Below, one piece after another: positions 26,030-33,747 of a stretch of DNA of 64,000 nt. Every line of letters begins with the position of its first letter. Positions within the stretch are counted from its first letter, which is position 1. The DNA comes from JAIOSM01 sp964565415 (GTDB lineage: Bacteria; Desulfobacterota; Desulfobacteria; Desulfobacterales; Desulfobacteraceae). The notes beneath the pieces were generated by a model that worked only from the letters and a program-made list of their open reading frames with translations, was not told the DNA's origin and made no database searches. The stretch spans positions 28,394 through 92,393 of the forward strand of contig CAZMEX010000007.1 in assembly GCA_964565415.1 (NCBI GenBank), in the 5' to 3' direction. The position numbers were made by a program, and so were the translations under genes.

Positions 26030-26623
26030 ATGCACACAGTTAATACCAGGAATAATTTAGAAAAGGGTGGAATAATAGTTGTATCAGCACCTTCAGGTGC
26101 CGGCAAGACAACTCTGTGCCAGGTACTTTTAAAGAAGACTCCTGAAATAGCTTATTCAATATCCCATACAACAAGAAAACCAAGGCAGGGTGAAAAAGAT
26201 GGCAGGGATTATTTTTTTACAACAATAGAAGATTTTAAAGAGAAGATTAAACAAAATTTTTGGATAGAGTGGGCAAAGGTACACGCAAACTACTATGGGA
26301 CTTCTAAAAAACATCTTGAAGAACAAATTCTTAAGGGGCTTACTGTTTTGCTTGAGCTTGATATCAACGGTGCAAGGCAGATCAAAAAAATTTATCCTGA
26401 TGCCCTGACAATTTTTATAATGGCACCTTCAATCTGTGCCCTTGAAAGAAGATTAAGAGATAGAGCAACCGAGGCTGAAGATATTATCAATATGCGCATT
26501 GATAATGCAAAAGCTGAGATTGAGCAGAAAAGTTTTTTTGATCATATTGTTGTAAATGATGACATGGATACTGCCTGTCAGGAACTTTGCAAGATTGTTA
26601 AAAAAAAAGCCTTTGAACATTAA
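26030..26623 (+). CDS. gmk: Guanylate kinase
   Basis: Phosphorylates GMP to GDP with ATP. The P-loop is APSGAGKTTLCQ (about residues 20-31). The GMP-binding block is SHTTRKPRQGEKDGRDYFF, followed by ANYYGTS and the LELDINGARQIK lid-side motif. The ERRLRDRATEAEDIINMRI segment in the C-terminal half contains the conserved arginines. It is 197 residues long, which is standard. It is 13 bases after the remA-like gene, and rlmB starts immediately after its stop, so the cluster is transcribed as one unit. Confidence 0.96.
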   Translation: MHTVNTRNNLEKGGIIVVSAPSGAGKTTLCQVLLKKTPEIAYSISHTTRKPRQGEKDGRDYFFTTIEDFKEKIKQNFWIEWAKVHANYYGTSKKHLEEQILKGLTVLLELDINGARQIKKIYPDALTIFIMAPSICALERRLRDRATEAEDIINMRIDNAKAEIEQKSFFDHIVVNDDMDTACQELCKIVKKKAFEH

Positions 26624-27379
26624 ATGAAAAAAGATAAAACAGAGATTCTTTTTGGGATCCACTCAGTTTTTGAAGCTCTAAAAGCAAATAGAAGAGAGTT
26701 CTTTAAGATTTTTGTGAAAAATAATCTTAAAAGATCAAAAGTTGATGAAATTTTAAAGTTGGCAAAACATAATAATTGTAAAGTCGAATATGTTGATTCC
26801 AATTTTCTTGATAGGCTTACAAAAGATATTAAACATCAAGGTATTGCAGCAAAAACTTCACCCTTCCCTGTACAGACAGGAAAAGATTTTTTTCAAAACT
26901 ATAAAAAAACAGAAAACCCGCCTTTTATCCTGATTCTGGAGAATCTGGAAGATCCCCATAATGTTGGTGCTTTAATAAGAACAGCACTCTGCGCCGGAGT
27001 TGACCATATCATGATACCAAAGGACCGCTCAGTAGCTCCTGTATCCTCAGTTTCAAGGAGTTCTGCCGGTGCAATGGAGCATGCTGAGATTTTTTTAATT
27101 ACCAATACAGCTTCAACAATAAAAAAATTAAAAGAGAGAGGTGCCTGGATAGCAGGGCTGGATGCATCCGGTGACACCCCACTTTTTAAAGCAGATTTTT
27201 CAGGGTTTTTTGCTCTTGTTGTGGGTGGAGAGCATAAGGGGATCAGGCCCCTGGTAAAAAAGGAGTGTGATTTTTTGATCTCCATACCAATAAAAGGCAG
27301 GATAAATTCGCTTAATGCTTCAGTTGCCGGAGGGGTAGCATTGTATGAAGCTTTCAGAAAAAGATGTCTTAAAAGTTGA
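26624..27379 (+). CDS. rlmB: 23S rRNA (guanosine-2'-O-) methyltransferase RlmB (TrmH family)
   Basis: SpoU/TrmH-type 2'-O-methyltransferase, most like RlmB, which methylates G2251 of 23S rRNA. An N-terminal RNA-binding substrate domain (ILFGIHSVFEAL at about 7-18) is followed by the trefoil-knot SAM domain. Its motif 1 is NVGALIRTALCAGVDH, motif 2 is GGEHKGIRPLV and motif 3 is GRINSLNASVAGG near the C-terminus. It is 251 residues long. It begins right after the gmk stop, and the comF gene starts 35 bases before its end. TrmH specificity for tRNA is the main alternative. Confidence 0.9.
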   Translation: MKKDKTEILFGIHSVFEALKANRREFFKIFVKNNLKRSKVDEILKLAKHNNCKVEYVDSNFLDRLTKDIKHQGIAAKTSPFPVQTGKDFFQNYKKTENPPFILILENLEDPHNVGALIRTALCAGVDHIMIPKDRSVAPVSSVSRSSAGAMEHAEIFLITNTASTIKKLKERGAWIAGLDASGDTPLFKADFSGFFALVVGGEHKGIRPLVKKECDFLISIPIKGRINSLNASVAGGVALYEAFRKRCLKS

Positions 27380-28196
27380 AAAGAGAAAAAGAGGGCAGAT
27401 AAACAGCAGATTTGAGTTCTTAAAGCCTATCTGTCACCTGTTTATATCCATCTCCTATCTTCTGTTCCCTTTAAAATGCCTGAAATGTCAGAGAATAATT
27501 TTTAAAGAAAATCATGATGGTAGAGCAGTTAAAACCCACAAAGAATTGTTTAAAGATTTTTTTTGTGCCAGTTGCATTAGTGAAAGTGAAACACCATGCA
27601 ATGAACATTTTAAACCACCATTTTGTGAAAAATGCGGGGAAAAGTTTGAACATGAGTATCGTGCGAACCACCTTTGTGAAAATTGTTTGAAAAGCCCTGG
27701 CAAAATAGGAAAGGTGAGGGCAGGTGCGCGTTATTCCGGTCTTGTCAAAGAGAGCATTCAATTTTTTAAATATCACAAGAAACTTGCCCTTGGAAAACCT
27801 TTAGGGAAAATACTTTTTACAGGCTTTAATGAATATTTTAATTTATCTGAAATTGATCTTATTATTCCTGTTCCTCTCCATGCATCAAAGCTCAGACAAA
27901 GGGGATTCAATCAAGCTTTTCTTGTTCTGAAAGATAATTTTTCTGGGTTTGAGATTGATATTAATTCATTAAAAAGAGTGAAGAAAACCAAACCTCAAAT
28001 TAATTTTTCAGGCGAACAGAGAAAAGAGAATGTGAGGGATGCATTCAAAGTTATGAAAAAAGACAAGATTAAGGGTAAGAGAATACTTTTAGTTGATGAT
28101 GTTTATACAACTGGTGCAACTGCCTCGGAAGCTGCTGGCGAATTAATTGATGCTAAAGCTTTGTCAGTTGATGTTCTTGTTATTGCCAGAGCTTAA
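27345..28196 (+). CDS. ComF/GntX-family phosphoribosyltransferase-like protein
   Basis: ComF family protein. Four Cys pairs in the first 130 residues (CLKC, CASC, CEKC, CENC) give zinc ribbons. A phosphoribosyltransferase domain follows, with VPLHASKLRQRGFNQA and the PRPP loop ILLVDDVYTTGATA near residue 250. In naturally competent bacteria ComF helps DNA uptake; in others the role is unknown. The ATG at 27345 overlaps rlmB by 35 bases, a long but credible overlap, and no better in-frame ATG precedes the hydrophobic LFISISYLLFP segment. It is 283 residues long, slightly above the usual 230-250. Confidence 0.85.
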   Translation: MKLSEKDVLKVEKRKRGQINSRFEFLKPICHLFISISYLLFPLKCLKCQRIIFKENHDGRAVKTHKELFKDFFCASCISESETPCNEHFKPPFCEKCGEKFEHEYRANHLCENCLKSPGKIGKVRAGARYSGLVKESIQFFKYHKKLALGKPLGKILFTGFNEYFNLSEIDLIIPVPLHASKLRQRGFNQAFLVLKDNFSGFEIDINSLKRVKKTKPQINFSGEQRKENVRDAFKVMKKDKIKGKRILLVDDVYTTGATASEAAGELIDAKALSVDVLVIARA

Positions 28197-28260
28197 TTTT
28201 TTTTTTAGGCATGTTCATCAATGTCTTGGGAAAATCTTTTAAAAAAGGAGGATATCTAAA

Positions 28261-29040
28261 ATGGATTTTGAAACAGTAATTGTTGAAACAGGTAATGATT
28301 TTATTGGTAAAATTACATTGAACAGACCTGAAAGTTTGAACACCTTTAATACCCTGATGGCAAAAGAGCTGAATAAAGCTTTGCTTGAACTTGATGAAAA
28401 TAGGCAGGTCAGGGTTGTTCTTTTAAAAGGTGCTGGTAAAGCATTTTGTGCAGGGATTGATGTGAACGAGCTTTCAAACAAAACCGCTCTACAATACAAA
28501 GAGTGGATCGAACTTATGGAGAGACCCCTTGTCACAATTTCAAAGATGAAAAAACCTGTGATTGCGCAAGTACATGGAGTTGCAGCAGCAAATGGTATGG
28601 GGTTGGCTGCAGCAGCAGATATTGTGATTGCTGAAAAGGGAGCTAAAATGGGCTTGACCGCGATTAATGTAGGTTTGAATTGTATTGGTCCGGTTATTGT
28701 TGTGGCAAGATGTGTGGGACGAAAAAAAGCTTTGGAATTGTTGCTGTTTGGTAATTTAATTAAAACTTCGGAAGCTTTTGATCTTGGTCTTATAAACAAG
28801 ATTGCTCCCAGGGAAGAGCTTGAAAAAGAGGCAGAAGCCTATGCAAGTGAGCTTGCGATAAAAAGCCCTGTTGCATTGCAGATAGCAAAGCAGGCATTTT
28901 ATAATTCAGAAGACATGGAGTATGAAAAGCAATTTGCATATATGAATGAAGCATTTGCACGCCTTTGCACAACAGATGATGCAAAAGAGGGTGTTGCAGC
29001 ATTTTTTGAAAAACGAAAACCCCAATGGAGGGAAAAATAA
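28261..29040 (+). CDS. Enoyl-CoA hydratase/isomerase (crotonase superfamily)
   Basis: Crotonase-fold protein, 259 residues. The oxyanion-hole stretches AGKAFCAGIDVNEL (about residues 60-72) and AAANGMGLAAAADIVIA (about 105-121) are present. The second Glu-bearing position of hydratases is not obvious: NVGLNCIGPVIV occurs where many hydratases have a GxxPxxG pattern with Glu, so isomerase or another crotonase activity is possible. An AGGAGG precedes the ATG by about nine bases. It lies 64 bases after comF and 202 bases before the aminomutase operon; a link to that operon is possible but not required. Confidence 0.82.
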   Translation: MDFETVIVETGNDFIGKITLNRPESLNTFNTLMAKELNKALLELDENRQVRVVLLKGAGKAFCAGIDVNELSNKTALQYKEWIELMERPLVTISKMKKPVIAQVHGVAAANGMGLAAAADIVIAEKGAKMGLTAINVGLNCIGPVIVVARCVGRKKALELLLFGNLIKTSEAFDLGLINKIAPREELEKEAEAYASELAIKSPVALQIAKQAFYNSEDMEYEKQFAYMNEAFARLCTTDDAKEGVAAFFEKRKPQWREK

Positions 29041-29151
29041 ATTATGAGGCAGGTCTTTGTTTTTGTCTTATAAACTAAGGCTAAATATTAGAATTACCCC
29101 CTACTAATAAAGAATTTTTTCAATAGTTCTTAAAATTTATTTAAAAATTAC

Positions 29152-29181
29152 TTGACAAGGTATAATTGTTTTGGTTAGTCT
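29152..29181 (+). promoter_or_regulatory. Candidate promoter of the aminomutase operon
   Basis: A perfect TTGACA (29152-29157) is followed 18 bases later by TAGTCT (29176-29181), which keeps only three of the six -10 positions. It is the best sigma70-like match in the 202 bases upstream of the aminomutase gene and lies directly before a 7-base dyad. The TATAAT at 29161 is too close to the TTGACA to pair with it. Confidence 0.35.
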
Positions 29182-29184
29182 GCA

Positions 29185-29206
29185 TTTATAGGGAACGATC
29201 TATAAA
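29185..29206. promoter_or_regulatory. Dyad TTTATAG-N8-CTATAAA, possible operator
   Basis: A perfect 7-base inverted repeat with an 8-base centre lies between the candidate -10 box and the aminomutase start, where a regulator such as the Lrp/AsnC protein encoded in the same operon could bind. AT-rich dyads arise by chance in such DNA, so this is only a candidate. Confidence 0.3.
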
Positions 29207-29242
29207 AGTAGGTTTTAAAAATACTAAAACAAGGAGAAAAAA

Positions 29243-30862
29243 ATGCCAATAGAAAATAATACACTTATTCTTGATGGTTATTCATTATCAATTGAAGAAC
29301 TTATCACTGCAGGTCAGGACTTATCCATTAAAGTTGAAATTAAAGAGGATAACTGGCCAAAAATAAGAGAGTGCAGGGCACTTGTTGAAAAATGGGCAAG
29401 TGAAGAACGCTGTATCTACGGTGTGAATACAAGCTGTGGTGGTCTTGTTGATTATCTTCTGCCAAAAGAGAGAGATAATGATTTTCAGAAAAATCTTGTA
29501 AGAAGCATAACAACTCAAGTTGGTAAGCCATTTGAAGACACCCTTGTAAGGACTTTCATGATTGCCAGGGCTAATTCTCTATGCCGAGGTTTTTCAGGTA
29601 TTAAAGAAAAGAACCTGAAAATTTATCTTGAGATGATTAATAAAAAGGTGTTCCCGCTTGTCCCAAGAAAAGGCTCCCTTGGTACCAGCGGCGATTTAGG
29701 ACCCCTTGGATGCATAGCAAGTGTTGCATTTGGAGAGTGGAAAGCAAGATTTAATGATAAACTTATGCCGGGCAAAGAGGCAATGGAAGCTGCCGGGATA
29801 GAGCTGATGTATTTAAATGCAAAAGAGGGTTTGTCTCTTATTAATGGAACATCAGGCATGGTTGGTCTTGCATGCACCATTATATCAGAAGCCACCACCA
29901 CTTTAAAAAATTCAGATATAATAGCTGCATTTGCCATTGAAACCCTCATGGGAAGATTTAATCCCTTTGATCCAATTGTCCATGAACAAAAGTACCATCC
30001 GGGTCAGTATGCAACTGCCATGAATCTAACCAAGCTTCTCAAGGGAAGTAATATGGCAATTGATGAACTTGAACTCTCCATTAAACTTCAGTCAACTCTT
30101 AAGGAACATAAAGGTGTTTCCGTGGCAGATATCCCTGTGGAAGATGCATATTCAATTCGCTGCACACCCCAGTTCGTAGGACCCACCAAAGACTCTTTAA
30201 AAAATGCCCATGATGTTCTTTTAAGAGAACTTAATTCAAGCAACGATAACCCATTGATTTTCACAGAACTGGACACTTTTTTCCATAATGGTCATTTCCA
30301 CGGTCAGCCAATCTCCTTTGCAATGGACTGTCTTGGAATTTCCATGGTGAATATTGGAGTTGTAAGTGACAGAAGAATTGACAGATTCATGGATGAAGCA
30401 CACAGTACAGGGCTTCCACCATTTCTCTGCAAAGAAGATACAGGCGTTCGCATGGGACTTATGGGTGGTCAGTTCATGACAACATCACTTGTTGCAGAGA
30501 ACAGAACCCTTGCAGTGCCAGCTTCCATTCAATCAATTACATCCACTGCTGATTTTCAGGATATTGTGAGTTTTGGTCTTATTGCAGGAAGAAAGACAAG
30601 AAAAATTGTTGAAAATACCAACCATATTCTCTCTTTTGAACTTCTCTGTGCTGCCCAGGCAGCTGATCAAAGAGGTATTGACAGACTCAGCCCCGCAGGA
30701 AAGATCATGCATAAAGCTGTTCGTGAAACCCTTGACTATATGGATAAAGATAAAGTTTATATTGATGATCTTGAGGCTCTCAAGACAAGAATTGAATCTG
30801 GTGAGTTTGTTGAAAAAATAGAAAAAGAAGTGGGTGAACTTTTAATTGTTCATGAAAAATAA
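29243..30862 (+). CDS. MIO-type aromatic amino acid aminomutase/ammonia-lyase
   Basis: Member of the HAL/PAL superfamily that forms the MIO electrophile from three residues. Here the triad is Thr148-Ser149-Gly150 in KGSLGTSGDLGPLG, not the common Ala-Ser-Gly. The Thr-Ser-Gly variant is, from memory, found in the Pantoea AdmH phenylalanine aminomutase group. Other shared blocks are IYGVNTSCGG (Tyr59), DAYSIRCTPQ, ELNSSNDNPLIF, FFHNGHFHGQ, RRIDRFMD, GLPPFLC and GGQFMT. These point to an aminomutase converting an aromatic alpha-amino acid to its beta isomer; ammonia-lyase is the alternative. It is 539 residues long. AAGGAGA lies five bases before the ATG. It is the first gene of the operon ending at 35328. 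Confidence 0.82.
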   Translation: MPIENNTLILDGYSLSIEELITAGQDLSIKVEIKEDNWPKIRECRALVEKWASEERCIYGVNTSCGGLVDYLLPKERDNDFQKNLVRSITTQVGKPFEDTLVRTFMIARANSLCRGFSGIKEKNLKIYLEMINKKVFPLVPRKGSLGTSGDLGPLGCIASVAFGEWKARFNDKLMPGKEAMEAAGIELMYLNAKEGLSLINGTSGMVGLACTIISEATTTLKNSDIIAAFAIETLMGRFNPFDPIVHEQKYHPGQYATAMNLTKLLKGSNMAIDELELSIKLQSTLKEHKGVSVADIPVEDAYSIRCTPQFVGPTKDSLKNAHDVLLRELNSSNDNPLIFTELDTFFHNGHFHGQPISFAMDCLGISMVNIGVVSDRRIDRFMDEAHSTGLPPFLCKEDTGVRMGLMGGQFMTTSLVAENRTLAVPASIQSITSTADFQDIVSFGLIAGRKTRKIVENTNHILSFELLCAAQAADQRGIDRLSPAGKIMHKAVRETLDYMDKDKVYIDDLEALKTRIESGEFVEKIEKEVGELLIVHEK

Positions 30863-30875
30863 GGAATTAAATATT

Positions 30876-32210
30876 ATGGGAGAAGAGATTAGAAATAAAA
30901 TATTTGAAATTTATAAGGAGAAGTTTCCTAAAAGTAAAGAGCGTCATGATGAGCTTGTCAAATATATTCCTGGCGGCGCTACAAGGAGTTTAAGTTATTT
31001 TAAGCCTTTTCCCATTCATATTGATTATGGAGAAGGCTCCTATGTTTTTACCCCTGAAGGAGAAAAACTGTTTGATGTAACCAATGCCTATGGTGCTTTG
31101 ATCCATGGGCATGGTGATCCGGATATTGTAGCAGCTGTACAAAAAGGCATTGAAAGAGGCTCGCAATATTCAACTCCTACCCAGGCACAATATAAATTGA
31201 GCAGGCTTTTGTGTGAAAGGGTTCCAGGGCTTGAAAAAATGAGGTTTTTAAATAGTGGAACCGAAGCTACTCTCTATGGCTTAAGAACAGCACGGGCATA
31301 CACCAAAAAAGATAAAATACTTAAAATGTCCGGCGGGTTTCACGGAACCCATGATTGTGTTGCAGCATCAACAAAGAAAAATATTATAACTGCTGGTATA
31401 CCAAAAGCCATGACTCAGGATGTTATAGAAGTTCCATATAACGATTTTGAAGCGTTGGAAAAGGCAGTGAAAGAGAATGCTTCAGAACTTGCAGTGGTTA
31501 TTATGGAGCCTTTTTTAGGTGCCGGAGGTGTTGTCCTGCCCAGGAAAGGTTATCTTGAGCATGCAAGAGAGGTTACTGAAAAATATAATGTTCTTCTTTT
31601 CTTTGATGAGATATTTTCCTTCCGTGTCCATGCTGGAGGAGCCCAAGCCCTTTATAATGTTATCCCTGATATCACAACCGTGGGCAAGGTTATTGGCGGC
31701 GGGCTGCCCATTGGTGTTTTTGGCGGTAAAAAAGAGATAATGAACATATACTGCCACGAGCATACAGATGCACCTTTGTACCATTCCGGCACATTTAATG
31801 GCTATGAGACTGTTATGCAGGCAGGATATGCAGCTTTAAAAAAATATGATGCTGCTGCTGTGGAGAGAATTAATAATCTCGGGCAATATTTCCATGACAG
31901 CCTGGAAAAAATTTTTAAAGGTAGCAATTTAAATATCCAATCCAACCATATTGGTTCCTACCTGAATATTCACTTTGTAAATGAGAAAGTTACAACACCG
32001 GAACTTGCAGGCAAGTCAGAAGATGAATTGTTGTCATTGCTGCATCTTTCTCTATTAAATAAGGGAATGTTCACCATACCAAGAGCTCTGTTTATTCTAT
32101 CGTGCAAGATGACAGAAAAAGAGATTGATACTCTGGCAGATAAAATAGATGAAACCTTAAAAGAGTTGTTGCCATTGATTGAAAAAAAATATACTCATCT
32201 ACTATTGTAA
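30876..32210 (+). CDS. Class III aminotransferase, beta-amino acid (beta-Phe) transaminase-like
   Basis: PLP-dependent fold-type I enzyme related to glutamate-1-semialdehyde aminomutase and to the Variovorax beta-phenylalanine aminotransferase. PLP-lysine is in TVGKVIGGGLPIG (Lys271), with FLNSGTEAT, SGGFHGTHD, FFDEIFSFR and YHSGTFNG. Two arginines that hold the carboxylate in the beta-Phe enzyme, as I recall it (Arg41 and Arg398), have equivalents here: Arg37 in GGATRSLSYF and Arg403 in TIPRALFILS. This suggests conversion of a beta-amino acid to a beta-keto acid. Earlier starts at 30846 (TTG) and 30852 (ATG) lie inside the aminomutase gene; ATG 30876 has AAGGA ten bases upstream. Confidence 0.8.
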   Translation: MGEEIRNKIFEIYKEKFPKSKERHDELVKYIPGGATRSLSYFKPFPIHIDYGEGSYVFTPEGEKLFDVTNAYGALIHGHGDPDIVAAVQKGIERGSQYSTPTQAQYKLSRLLCERVPGLEKMRFLNSGTEATLYGLRTARAYTKKDKILKMSGGFHGTHDCVAASTKKNIITAGIPKAMTQDVIEVPYNDFEALEKAVKENASELAVVIMEPFLGAGGVVLPRKGYLEHAREVTEKYNVLLFFDEIFSFRVHAGGAQALYNVIPDITTVGKVIGGGLPIGVFGGKKEIMNIYCHEHTDAPLYHSGTFNGYETVMQAGYAALKKYDAAAVERINNLGQYFHDSLEKIFKGSNLNIQSNHIGSYLNIHFVNEKVTTPELAGKSEDELLSLLHLSLLNKGMFTIPRALFILSCKMTEKEIDTLADKIDETLKELLPLIEKKYTHLLL

Positions 32211-32246
32211 TAGTTTTTAAGTATATGTTTTCAAAAAGGTAAAAAT

Positions 32247-32759
32247 ATGGAACTTGATGAGATAGACAAAATTATATTAAACACTTTTCAGGAAAACGGC
32301 AGAACAACCAATTCAAAGTTATCAAAAATGGTTGGAATTTCTGCCCCTGCAACACTTGAAAGAGTAAAAAGGCTGGAAAACCTTGGAGTTATATCAAACT
32401 TTACTGTTTTGGTTGACTATGAAGAACTGGGGTACACAATAACAGCAATTGTTAATATAACTCTTAACTTAAGTGATCTTCAATCAGTAAAATCAATTAA
32501 AGAGAGATTTATAGCATTGGATGAAGTTGTTGAGTGTTATCAGATAACAGGAGCAAATGACTTTATTTTAAAGGTAATAAGTAAAAATATGCAAGAGTAT
32601 GCTGAGTTTATTAATGAGGAATTGACTCAGATTAAAGGAATCCAGGCAATGAACTCCTCTTTTATTATAGATAAGGTCAAGGAGCGCAAAAAATTCATCT
32701 TTGATAATGAGAAGAGTTATCAATTGTCAAATAAAAAAAATAAAACAGGAGGAAAGTAG
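32247..32759 (+). CDS. Lrp/AsnC-family transcriptional regulator
   Basis: Feast/famine regulator. The N-terminal winged helix-turn-helix has NGRTTNSKLSKMVGISAPATLERVKRL (about residues 15-41; here cited by position), followed by a C-terminal RAM ligand-binding domain with ECYQITGANDFILKV near residue 97. Such proteins sense amino acids and form oligomers on DNA. It is 170 residues long. It sits inside the operon, 36 bases after the aminotransferase and two bases before the BKACE gene, so it very likely senses the amino acid degraded by this pathway and regulates the operon. The sensed ligand is not known. Confidence 0.9.
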   Translation: MELDEIDKIILNTFQENGRTTNSKLSKMVGISAPATLERVKRLENLGVISNFTVLVDYEELGYTITAIVNITLNLSDLQSVKSIKERFIALDEVVECYQITGANDFILKVISKNMQEYAEFINEELTQIKGIQAMNSSFIIDKVKERKKFIFDNEKSYQLSNKKNKTGGK

Positions 32760-32761
32760 AT

Positions 32762-33706
32762 ATGTCTGAGTTTAAAGATAAATTAATTATTACAGCAGCA
32801 GTCACAGGATCTGTTCATATTCCAACCATGAGCGATTATCTTCCCATTACTCCGGATGAAATTGTGGAAGATGCAGTACGTGCCCATGAAGCAGGTGCTG
32901 CCATTGCCCATATCCATGTACGTAACCCTGAAACAGGAGAGCCGGTTTCTGATCCTGATCTTTTTGTTGAGGTTCATACAAAAATTAAAAAAAGATGTAA
33001 CCTGGTTCTGCTGCCCACAACCGGGGGAGGTATGAATCAGACAACTGCAGAAAAGCTCATACCCATTGAAAGACTTCAGCCTGAAATGTGTTCTTTTGAT
33101 CCAGCCCCTTTTAATTTTGGTATTTTTCAAATTGCAGGCAGATTTAAAGAGTATAAACATGAGTGGGAACCTAAATATCTTGAACTTTGTAAGAATGTTA
33201 CATTTAGACCAACTTTCAGCGATGATATAATATATGCAAAAAAGTTTTTAGAAATTGGTACAAAGCCTGAACTTGAAATCTATGAACTTGGTCATGTGAG
33301 TTATGTTTCCTGGCTTATTGAAGAGGGCTTGCTGAAAACTCCAGTACATCTCCAGTTTGTATTTGGACCCATGGTGGGCTGGATGACTCCATCTGTTAAA
33401 CACCTTGTTTTAATCCATGATGAAGCAAAAGAGGTATTGGGCGAAAAGAACTTTACATGGTCTGTTGCAGCAGGAGGAAAATTCCAGATTCCGATCACTT
33501 CAACTGCAATGGCAATGGGGGCAAACAATGTTCGCATAGGTCTTGAAGATTCTGTCTATGCAGGCAAAGGTATAATGGCAAAATCAAGTGCTGATCAGGT
33601 TAAGATGATTAAAAATATTGCAAAAGAGATGAGCCTTACACCTGCGACTTCTGATGAAGCAAGAAAGATGCTGGGGCTAAAAGGGCTTGATAAAGTTAAT
33701 TTTTAG
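32762..33706 (+). CDS. Beta-keto acid cleavage enzyme (BKACE, DUF849 family)
   Basis: BKACE enzymes use a zinc ion to condense a beta-keto acid with acetyl-CoA, giving acetoacetate and the CoA ester of the shortened acid; the founding member cleaves 3-keto-5-aminohexanoate (Kce). Zinc ligands are seen as AHIHVRN (His50, His52) and the Glu262 of IGLEDS, matching His46, His48 and Glu230 of Kce. TTGGGMNQT and VAAGGKFQ are further family blocks. At 314 residues the length is a little above Kce. A strong AGGAGG precedes it, two bases after the Lrp gene. Here the substrate would be the beta-keto acid made by the upstream aminotransferase. Confidence 0.85.
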   Translation: MSEFKDKLIITAAVTGSVHIPTMSDYLPITPDEIVEDAVRAHEAGAAIAHIHVRNPETGEPVSDPDLFVEVHTKIKKRCNLVLLPTTGGGMNQTTAEKLIPIERLQPEMCSFDPAPFNFGIFQIAGRFKEYKHEWEPKYLELCKNVTFRPTFSDDIIYAKKFLEIGTKPELEIYELGHVSYVSWLIEEGLLKTPVHLQFVFGPMVGWMTPSVKHLVLIHDEAKEVLGEKNFTWSVAAGGKFQIPITSTAMAMGANNVRIGLEDSVYAGKGIMAKSSADQVKMIKNIAKEMSLTPATSDEARKMLGLKGLDKVNF

Positions 33707-33747
33707 ACATTTTTAAATAATTTGTAAAACACCTAAGGAGGGCTAAA

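Noticed and set aside
29161..29166. TATAAT next to TTGACA upstream of the aminomutase gene
   Set aside because: The TATAAT is only three bases from the TTGACA and cannot pair with it; no -35 box lies 16-18 bases upstream of it.
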